Shown here piece after piece: positions 1-6,516 of a stretch of 6,516 nucleotides of DNA. The position numbers and the translations under genes were made by a program. The notes under the pieces are model-generated. The model saw only the letters and a program-made list of their open reading frames with translations, had not been told where the DNA came from and ran no database searches. Numbering within the stretch: the stretch's first letter is position 1; each line of letters begins with the position of its first letter. The stretch comes from Flavobacteriaceae bacterium (GTDB lineage: Bacteria > Bacteroidota > Bacteroidia > Flavobacteriales > Flavobacteriaceae), in contig JAMPYA010000130.1 in NCBI GenBank assembly GCA_023700885.1, positions 1-6,516 on the forward strand, written 5' to 3'.

Positions 1-519
1 GGTTTAGATTTATCTGTCAACAGCATCGATTTTGCAAAAAATTATGAAAATGACCAACTTATTTTTGATGTACATGATATTAGAAATCCTTTTCCAAAAG
101 AATACGATGCCATATTAAATTTGTTCACCAGTTTTGGATATTTTGAATCAGATGAAGAAGACATACAAGTGCTTACCAATTTTAAAAATGCATTAAAACC
201 AAATCGTTTTGCTGTTATTGATTTTATCAATATTGAAAAAGCAATAGAAAATTTAGTAGCTGAGGAAAGAAAATTTATTGATGGAATTAAGTTTCATATC
301 ACTAAAAAATTAGAAAATGGTTTTCTAATTAAACATATAGAGATTGATGACTGTGGACAAAAACAGCATTTTTATGAAAAAGTAAAATGTATTGACTTCA
401 ATAAAATAAATAACTACCTAAATGTAGTTGGATTTAAATTAAAACATACTTTTGGTAATTATAATCTTGAACCTTTTGATGTAAAAACCTCTGATCGATT
501 AATTTTAGTGGTACAATAA
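1..519 (+). CDS. Class I SAM-dependent methyltransferase, 5'-truncated by window edge
   Basis: The reading frame is open from base 1 to the TAA at 517-519 and gives the last 172 residues of a protein whose start lies outside the window. The visible part begins at the end of the second strand of a Rossmann-type methyltransferase: GLDLS (residues 1-5, with the acidic residue that normally holds the SAM ribose), VHDIR (24-28, the usual adenine-contact acidic motif), then NLFTSFGYFES (40-50), the post-II motif typical of small-molecule type class I methyltransferases. Motif I (GxGxG) must lie upstream. Relatives are usually about 240-250 residues, so roughly 70 are missing. The C-terminal half (NYNLEPFD near 153-160, then TSDRLILVV) forms the closing strands. 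The substrate cannot be told from sequence. The stop overlaps the ZIP start by one base (TAATG), so the two are probably co-translated. A later in-frame TTG at 121 is internal and not a real start. Confidence 0.88.
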   Translation, partial: GLDLSVNSIDFAKNYENDQLIFDVHDIRNPFPKEYDAILNLFTSFGYFESDEEDIQVLTNFKNALKPNRFAVIDFINIEKAIENLVAEERKFIDGIKFHITKKLENGFLIKHIEIDDCGQKQHFYEKVKCIDFNKINNYLNVVGFKLKHTFGNYNLEPFDVKTSDRLILVVQ

Positions 520-1196
520 TGAGTAATTTAATTTTATTTCTTTCGGTAGTTGTAGGGATGCTAATAGTTCTATTGGTAAAACCAAAACTAAAAATATCTC
601 AAATATTATTGTCATTTAGTGGGGCTTATTTACTGGCTATTATAATACTTGATTTATTGCCAGAAGTCTTTCAGGATAACAATACTTTAAATGTTGGCAT
701 TTTTATCATTTTCGGATTAGTCATCCAAATTGTGCTTGATTTTTTCTCTAAAGGCGCAGATCACGGACACGTACATTTACATAATGAAACTTATTTTCCG
801 TGGGTTTTATTCATCAGTTTAAGTATACATGCTTTTATTGAAGGATTACCACTTTCGCACTTGCACGATCATTCTTTACTTCTGGGAATTGTAGTTCATA
901 ATGTTCCAATATCAATCATTTTAGGAACCTTTTTTGTAGCTTCTAAAATGCCCAAAAAATATGCTATTATTTTTTTAACAGCATTTGCTTGCATGTCTCC
1001 TTTGGGAAATATAGCAGGCTCTTATTTCCCATTTATTCTTAATTACAAAACAGAAATAACCGCTTTAGTAATTGGTGTTTTATTACATATTTCAACAACA
1101 ATTATCTTTGAAAGCTCTAAGGATCACAAGTTTAATATGGTGAAATTTATTAGTATTGTAATCGGATTTACTCTAGCGATTTTATTTTCCCACTAA
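519..1196 (+). CDS. ZIP-family divalent metal transporter
   Basis: A 225-residue inner-membrane protein with about eight hydrophobic segments (near 3-20, 27-47, 57-75, 93-110, 120-140, 148-170, 179-197, 208-223), the topology of ZIP (ZRT/IRT-like) importers of zinc and related metals. The fourth segment carries HAFIEG (104-109) and the fifth HNVPIS (127-132), matching the paired metal-site motifs of ZIP proteins. A histidine-rich loop between segments 3 and 4 (DHGHVHLH, 81-88) and a second cluster HLHDH (114-118) are typical metal-gathering features. The TM5 glutamate usual in HxxPE is replaced by isoleucine (131), so the metal site differs from zinc-importing ZupT-type proteins; metal and direction are unproven. 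The ATG at 519 overlaps the upstream methyltransferase stop, implying translational coupling and no promoter of its own. No Fur- or Zur-like operator can be seen. Its stop codon touches the recQ stop codon. Confidence 0.9.
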   Translation: MSNLILFLSVVVGMLIVLLVKPKLKISQILLSFSGAYLLAIIILDLLPEVFQDNNTLNVGIFIIFGLVIQIVLDFFSKGADHGHVHLHNETYFPWVLFISLSIHAFIEGLPLSHLHDHSLLLGIVVHNVPISIILGTFFVASKMPKKYAIIFLTAFACMSPLGNIAGSYFPFILNYKTEITALVIGVLLHISTTIIFESSKDHKFNMVKFISIVIGFTLAILFSH

Positions 1197-3388
<2,192 letters not shown>

Positions 3389-3389
<1 letters not shown>

Positions 3390-3420
3390 TGCTATAATTA
3401 ATCTAAATTGGATACTTTTG
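3389..3420 (+). promoter_or_regulatory. Predicted promoter of the kdsD operon
   Basis: TTG at 3389-3391 is followed after 21 bp by TACTTTTG at 3413-3420, a full match to the Bacteroidota -7 consensus TAnnTTTG at about the expected distance from the -33 element. Transcription would start near 3427, giving a leader of about 34 nt before the TTG start of kdsD. The -33 element begins on the last base of the recQ start codon, so recQ translation start and kdsD promoter share DNA. This is a motif match only; no start site has been mapped. Confidence 0.65.
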
Positions 3421-3460
3421 TACTAAATTTATAAAAAATATTTTTCTTAACACTATAATT

Positions 3461-4426
3461 TTGGGAAACAAAGATAATATTATCAGTATTGCAAAGCAAA
3501 CCATTCAACTCGAAAGCGATGCAATTGGCAATTTAGTTCATTTTATTGATGAAACCTTTCAAAAAGCGGTAGAATTTATCAATGATTCTAACGGTCGAGT
3601 AATTGTAACTGGCATTGGAAAAAGTGCTAATATCGCTACAAAAATTGTTGCTACATTCAATTCGACCGGTACACCAGCCGTATTTATGCATGCAGCCGAT
3701 GCTATTCATGGTGATTTAGGAAATATTCAAAAGGATGATGTGGTTATCTGTTTATCTAAAAGTGGAAATACACCAGAAATCAAAGTTTTAATTCCACTAA
3801 TTAAAAATTATGGCAATAAAATCATCGCCATCACCGGTAATATCGATTCTTATTTAGGTAAAAATGCAGATTTTACCCTGAATTCATTTGTAGAGAAAGA
3901 AGCCTGTCCCAATAATTTAGCACCAACCAGCTCTACCACTGCTCAATTAGTTTTAGGTGATGCATTAGCCGTTTGTTTGCAAGAACTCAACGGGTTTTCG
4001 AGTACTGATTTTGCCAAATACCACCCAGGTGGTGCTTTGGGAAAGAAATTATATTTAAGAGTCAATGATTTAGTCGCTAAAAATCAGGTACCACAAGTTT
4101 TCTCATCAACAAATATTAAAGATGTAATTGTTGAAATAAGTGAAAAACGTTTGGGAGCAACTGCTGTCCTTGAAAATAATAAAATTATTGGAATAGTTAC
4201 GGATGGTGATATTCGAAGAATGTTAAAAAACAGTGATGATTTTAGATCATTAACTGCTCAAGACATTATGAGTGCCAATCCTAAAACAATTGATATAGAT
4301 GCTATGGCGATAGAGGCTTTAGACACTATGGAAACATTTAATATTTCCCAAATTTTAGTAACACAAAATGAAATCTATGTAGGTGTTGTACATTTACATG
4401 ATATCATAAAAGAAGGTATTTTTTAA
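3461..4426 (+). CDS. kdsD: D-arabinose-5-phosphate isomerase (KpsF/GutQ family)
   Basis: A cytoplasmic enzyme converting ribulose 5-phosphate to arabinose 5-phosphate, the first committed precursor of Kdo in LPS. The 321 residues comprise a SIS sugar-isomerase domain (about 46-180) and two CBS domains (about 205-320, with TDGDIRRML at 247-255). Family hallmarks are GIGKSA (51-56), SKSGNTPE (99-106), KEACP (146-150), APTSSTT (154-160) and HPGGALGK (188-195). K54, E106, E147 and H188 line up with the residues described as catalytic in E. coli KdsD (K59, E111, E152, H193), all with the same offset of five. The start is TTG: the frame is open upstream to 3407 but has no ATG, and the first ATG downstream is at residue 76, well inside the SIS domain. 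It is the first gene of the operon and its TAA overlaps the tatC ATG by one base. GutQ- and KpsF-type paralogues cannot be excluded, but the LPS-export neighbour lptB favours KdsD. Confidence 0.94.
   Translation: MGNKDNIISIAKQTIQLESDAIGNLVHFIDETFQKAVEFINDSNGRVIVTGIGKSANIATKIVATFNSTGTPAVFMHAADAIHGDLGNIQKDDVVICLSKSGNTPEIKVLIPLIKNYGNKIIAITGNIDSYLGKNADFTLNSFVEKEACPNNLAPTSSTTAQLVLGDALAVCLQELNGFSSTDFAKYHPGGALGKKLYLRVNDLVAKNQVPQVFSSTNIKDVIVEISEKRLGATAVLENNKIIGIVTDGDIRRMLKNSDDFRSLTAQDIMSANPKTIDIDAMAIEALDTMETFNISQILVTQNEIYVGVVHLHDIIKEGIF
3469..3500 (-). promoter_or_regulatory. Predicted recQ promoter inside the start of kdsD
   Basis: On the minus strand TTTG (3500-3497) is followed after 20 bp by TATCTTTG (3476-3469), a complete match to the Bacteroidota -33/-7 pattern TTTG-N19-21-TAnnTTTG. 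Transcription would begin near 3463, about 73 nt before the recQ ATG. The element lies within codons 3-14 of kdsD and points toward the kdsD promoter. It is a motif match without experimental support; no comparable full match is seen in the 71-bp gap on this strand. Confidence 0.55.
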
Positions 4427-5244
4427 TGGATAATAGCAACAAAGAAATGTCATTTTTAGGTCATCTCAACGAATTGAGAAGACGCTTATTTAAGATTGCA
4501 GTAGCAGTTTTTACCGTAGCTATTGCAGCTTTTTTCTTTAAAGATTTTATTTTTGACGTTATCATTTTTGGACCTAAAGACCCTAATTTTATTACCTATA
4601 GAACCTTTTGTTATATATCGAGATATTTTGGTACGGAGGGATTATGTATTGATGAAATTCCGTTTGTAATACAAAGCAGAACTATGGGCGGACAATTTAA
4701 TGCTCATATGTGGACATCAATTATAGCAGGAGTGATTATCGCATTTCCTTATATACTTTATCAACTATGGTTATTTATTAGTCCGGCATTATATGAAACT
4801 GAAAAAAAATATGCCGCTAGTTTTGTTATAATTTCTTCCTTTTTATTTTTTGTAGGAGTTCTTTTTGGATATTACATTATTACACCATTATCTATAAACT
4901 TTTTAGGAGCCTATCGGGTATCTGAGCAAGTTCTTAGTAATATAGATATTGACTCTTATATGAGTTTGCTTCGAACATCAGTTTTAGTCTCTGGAGTTAT
5001 TTTTGAGCTACCAATTATCATCTATTTTTTAACAAGATTAGGTATTGTTACACCAACATTTTTAAGAACTTATAGAAAACACGCTCTTGTTTTAGTTTTA
5101 ATAATAGCAGCAGTAATAACACCACCTGATGTAGTGAGCCAAATTATTGTATCCATTCCCATATTATTGTTGTATGAATTAAGTATTCTAATTGCTGTTA
5201 TTGTATATAAAAATAAAATTAAAAAAGAATTGACCAATGAATAA
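4426..5244 (+). CDS. tatC: Sec-independent (Tat) protein translocase subunit TatC
   Basis: The receptor subunit of the twin-arginine translocase, an inner-membrane protein that recognises RR signal peptides and exports folded proteins. The 272 residues give six membrane segments (about 22-39, 96-117, 131-153, 184-204, 217-231, 237-259). Hallmarks are the cytosolic HLNELRRRL (13-21, with E16 matching the signal-binding E15 of E. coli), SPALYETEKK (119-128, E126 matching E. coli E103) and ITPPD (231-235) before the last segment. The first periplasmic loop (about 40-95) is larger than in E. coli and holds two cysteines, C62 and C74. No tatA or tatB is in the window; they must be elsewhere, as is common. 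The ATG at 4426 overlaps the kdsD stop (TAATG), and the 3' end overlaps the next gene by 8 nt, indicating tight co-translation. Confidence 0.97.
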   Translation: MDNSNKEMSFLGHLNELRRRLFKIAVAVFTVAIAAFFFKDFIFDVIIFGPKDPNFITYRTFCYISRYFGTEGLCIDEIPFVIQSRTMGGQFNAHMWTSIIAGVIIAFPYILYQLWLFISPALYETEKKYAASFVIISSFLFFVGVLFGYYIITPLSINFLGAYRVSEQVLSNIDIDSYMSLLRTSVLVSGVIFELPIIIYFLTRLGIVTPTFLRTYRKHALVLVLIIAAVITPPDVVSQIIVSIPILLLYELSILIAVIVYKNKIKKELTNE

Positions 5245-5584
5245 TCAAGTAGAAGAATTCAATGACTATCGTCAAAAAATGAACGATAAAATTTTATCCA
5301 ATGACAATCTAGTTATCAAAAGAATTTTTAATATTGATACCAATGCCTATCAAAAAGGACATTTAGATGTTAAAACCAAAGAGTTACTTGGTCTTGTGGC
5401 TTCTGCTGTTTTACGTTGTGATGATTGTATCAAATACCATTTAGAAACTTGTTTCAAATTAGGTGTTACTAAAGAAGAAATGATGGAAACGATGTCGATA
5501 GCTACATTAGTAGGCGGAACCATTGTAGTGCCTCATTTACGAAGAGCTTATGAATTTTGGGAAGCTCTAGAAAATAATATTTAA
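5237..5584 (+). CDS. Carboxymuconolactone decarboxylase / AhpD-like protein
   Basis: A small all-helical cytoplasmic protein of 115 residues in the CMD/AhpD superfamily. It carries CDDCIKYH (61-68), the CxxCxxxH redox motif, and E49 exactly twelve residues before C61, so the full E-x11-CxxC-xxx-H relay described for the alkylhydroperoxidase AhpD (E118, C130, C133, H137 in M. tuberculosis) is present. A thiol peroxidase or disulfide-reductase activity is therefore plausible, while ring-opening lactone decarboxylation, which lacks this cysteine pair, is not. A further cysteine, C72, follows the motif. The second half (LGVTKEEMMET, then a Gly-rich helix and PHLRRAYEFWE) fits family helices. The gene starts inside the end of tatC (8-nt overlap) and precedes lptB by 13 bp, so it is part of the envelope operon. 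The substrate and the reducing partner are unknown; no ahpC-like gene is present in the window. Confidence 0.9.
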   Translation: MNNQVEEFNDYRQKMNDKILSNDNLVIKRIFNIDTNAYQKGHLDVKTKELLGLVASAVLRCDDCIKYHLETCFKLGVTKEEMMETMSIATLVGGTIVVPHLRRAYEFWEALENNI

Positions 5585-5597
5585 TAAAATTTATAAG

Positions 5598-6332
5598 ATG
5601 ATTTTACGCGCTGAAAATATTCAGAAAAAATATGGTAGTCGTTTGGTAGTAAAGGGGATTTCTCTACAAGTTGAACAAGGAGAAATTGTAGGATTACTTG
5701 GTCCAAATGGCGCTGGTAAAACCACTTCATTTTATATGATTGTAGGTATGATTCAACCTAATGATGGTCATATCTATTTGGATGATGAAGAAATTACTAC
5801 AGATCCAATGTACAAAAGAGCTCAAAAAGGTGTAGGTTATTTAGCTCAGGAAGCTTCTGTCTTTAGAAAAATGACAGTTGAAGAAAACATACTTTCTGTA
5901 TTGCAATTTAATTATCCGTCAGAAAAAGAGCAAAAAGAAAAATTAGAATCACTTATTGAAGAATTTGGATTGGGTCATGTTCGTAAAAATCGCGGTGATT
6001 TATTATCGGGTGGCGAAAGAAGAAGAACAGAAATTGCACGGGCACTGGCTTCTGATCCTAAATTTATATTGTTAGATGAACCTTTTGCAGGAGTTGATCC
6101 AATTGCTGTAGAAGATATTCAGCGAATTGTAGCACATCTTAAAGATAGAAATATCGGTATTTTAATTACTGACCATAATGTACAAGAAACGCTTGCTATT
6201 ACTGACAGAACTTATTTAATGTTTGAAGGTAATATATTAAAAGAAGGGACTCCAGAAGAATTAGCTGCAGATGAAGTTGTACGCAGAGTGTATTTAGGTG
6301 AATCTTTTGAACTTAAGAAAAAACGTCTTTAA
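5598..6332 (+). CDS. lptB: LPS export ABC transporter ATP-binding protein LptB
   Basis: The cytoplasmic ATPase that drives LptFG to extract LPS from the inner membrane and push it across the periplasmic bridge to LptDE. Length is 244 residues, like E. coli LptB (241). Walker A is GPNGAGKTT (35-43, K41), Q-loop Q84 in YLAQEASVFRKMTVEEN (81-97), signature LSGGE (136-140), Walker B ILLDEP (157-162, with catalytic E161), D-loop AGVDP (164-168) and switch histidine H193. The ASVFRKMTV segment and the C-terminal VYLGESFELK are characteristic of LptB rather than of amino-acid or lipoprotein ABC ATPases, and F89 sits at the position that contacts the LptFG coupling helices. The ATG at 5598 comes 13 bp after the preceding stop without a clear Shine-Dalgarno sequence. 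Genes lptF, lptG and lptC are not in the window. It is the last gene seen of the operon, followed only by repeats. Confidence 0.96.
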   Translation: MILRAENIQKKYGSRLVVKGISLQVEQGEIVGLLGPNGAGKTTSFYMIVGMIQPNDGHIYLDDEEITTDPMYKRAQKGVGYLAQEASVFRKMTVEENILSVLQFNYPSEKEQKEKLESLIEEFGLGHVRKNRGDLLSGGERRRTEIARALASDPKFILLDEPFAGVDPIAVEDIQRIVAHLKDRNIGILITDHNVQETLAITDRTYLMFEGNILKEGTPEELAADEVVRRVYLGESFELKKKRL

Positions 6333-6342
6333 AGTTTTTTTG

Positions 6343-6356
6343 TTTAATGTTTCAAG
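6343..6356 (+). repeat. Degenerate heptamer pair before the octamer array
   Basis: TTTAATG (6343-6349) and TTTCAAG (6350-6356) lie head to tail directly before the first TTTAATGG unit and share its TTT-N-A core. They look like older or diverged relatives of the octamer, one base shorter. The remaining bases from the lptB stop (6333-6342) are a T-rich stretch with no recognisable feature. Confidence 0.55.
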
Positions 6357-6388
6357 TTTAATGGTTTAATGGTTTAATGGTTTAATGG
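6357..6388 (+). repeat. Tandem repeat block A: four copies of TTTAATGG
   Basis: Four perfect head-to-tail copies of an 8-bp unit (complement CCATTAAA) follow the heptamers 24 bp after the lptB stop. The unit contains TAA and its length is not a multiple of three, so every frame meets a stop within a few codons on either strand; the array is non-coding. It passes without spacer into block B, which shares the first six bases. Confidence 0.97.
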
Positions 6389-6516
6389 TTTAATCATTTA
6401 ATCATTTAATCATTTAATCATTTAATCATTTAATCATTTAATCATTTAATCATTTAATCATTTAATCATTTAATCATTTAATCATTTAATCATTTAATCA
6501 TTTAATCATTTAATCA
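6389..6516 (+). repeat. Tandem repeat block B: sixteen copies of TTTAATCA
   Basis: Sixteen perfect head-to-tail copies of an 8-bp unit (complement TGATTAAA) run to the last base of the window, so the true length is unknown. The perfection and short unit point to recent expansion by replication slippage. It differs from block A only in the last two bases of the unit. There are no spacers, so it is not a CRISPR array. The window may end here because an assembly broke in the repeat, but that cannot be told from the sequence. No coding potential exists on either strand. Confidence 0.97.

Noticed and set aside
42..230. Minus-strand open frame of 62 codons
   Set aside because: It lies wholly antisense to the methyltransferase frame, which has clear family motifs; no recognisable protein features.
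3413..3423. Small inverted repeat TAC-TTTT-GTA as an operator
   Set aside because: Three-base arms only, and the sequence is already explained by the -7 element TACTTTTG.
3407..3460. Longer N-terminus for KdsD upstream of 3461
   Set aside because: The frame is open to a TAA at 3404-3406 but contains no ATG, GTG or TTG, and the predicted promoter occupies this stretch.
5237..5584. True carboxymuconolactone decarboxylase of aromatic degradation
   Set aside because: The protein has the AhpD-type cysteine pair and relay, and no other protocatechuate-pathway gene is in the window.
6318..6341. Possible intrinsic terminator at the lptB stop (AAAAAAC paired with GTTTTTT, 9-nt loop, then T)
   Set aside because: The stem has only one G-C pair, overlaps the coding end and would be barely stable; A and T runs are frequent in this AT-rich DNA.
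6357..6516. CRISPR array
   Set aside because: Units are 8 bp, contiguous and without any spacers; it is a simple tandem repeat.

Overview
The window is AT-rich chromosomal DNA from a member of the Bacteroidota, most likely the Flavobacteriia. Four things point there: Bacteroidota-type promoters (TTG/TTTG about 20 bp before TAnnTTTG), little sign of Shine-Dalgarno sequences, protein variants I associate with this group (a RecQ with a long C-terminal extension, a TatC with an enlarged first periplasmic loop), and the order recQ / kdsD-tatC-CMD-lptB, which I recall from flavobacterial genomes but could not check here. The assignment is an inference from protein and promoter style; there is no rRNA marker.

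Left part (1-1196, + strand): the 3' two-thirds of a class I SAM-dependent methyltransferase gene, cut by the window edge, is translationally coupled (TAATG) to a ZIP-family metal transporter. The ZIP stop codon directly abuts the stop codon of recQ, which runs the other way.

Middle (1197-3460): a large RecQ helicase gene on the minus strand. It has helicase, RQC winged-helix, HRDC and C-terminal helix-turn-helix-like regions, but all four cysteines of the usual RecQ zinc site are absent. A 71-bp gap separates it from the divergent kdsD gene. Both genes have a good promoter match, but the two promoters face each other: the kdsD -33 element begins on the recQ start codon, and the recQ promoter lies inside the first codons of kdsD. 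The two leaders would therefore be complementary over roughly 35 nt.

Right part (3461-6332, + strand): a compact four-gene operon. kdsD (arabinose-5-phosphate isomerase, Kdo/LPS precursor) overlaps tatC (Tat translocase) by 1 nt, tatC overlaps an AhpD-like CxxC protein by 8 nt, and lptB (LPS-export ATPase) follows after 13 bp. It joins the start and end of LPS core supply and export with folded-protein export and a small redox-type protein of unknown substrate, so it reads as a cell-envelope operon.

Right end (6333-6516): non-coding. After two degenerate heptamers come four perfect copies of TTTAATGG and then sixteen perfect copies of TTTAATCA that run off the window edge. No RNA gene, insertion sequence, CRISPR array or phage gene is visible. 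Most of the window is conserved housekeeping sequence; the points most worth a second look are the zinc-less RecQ, the face-to-face promoters, the orphan AhpD-like protein and the two-block octamer array.
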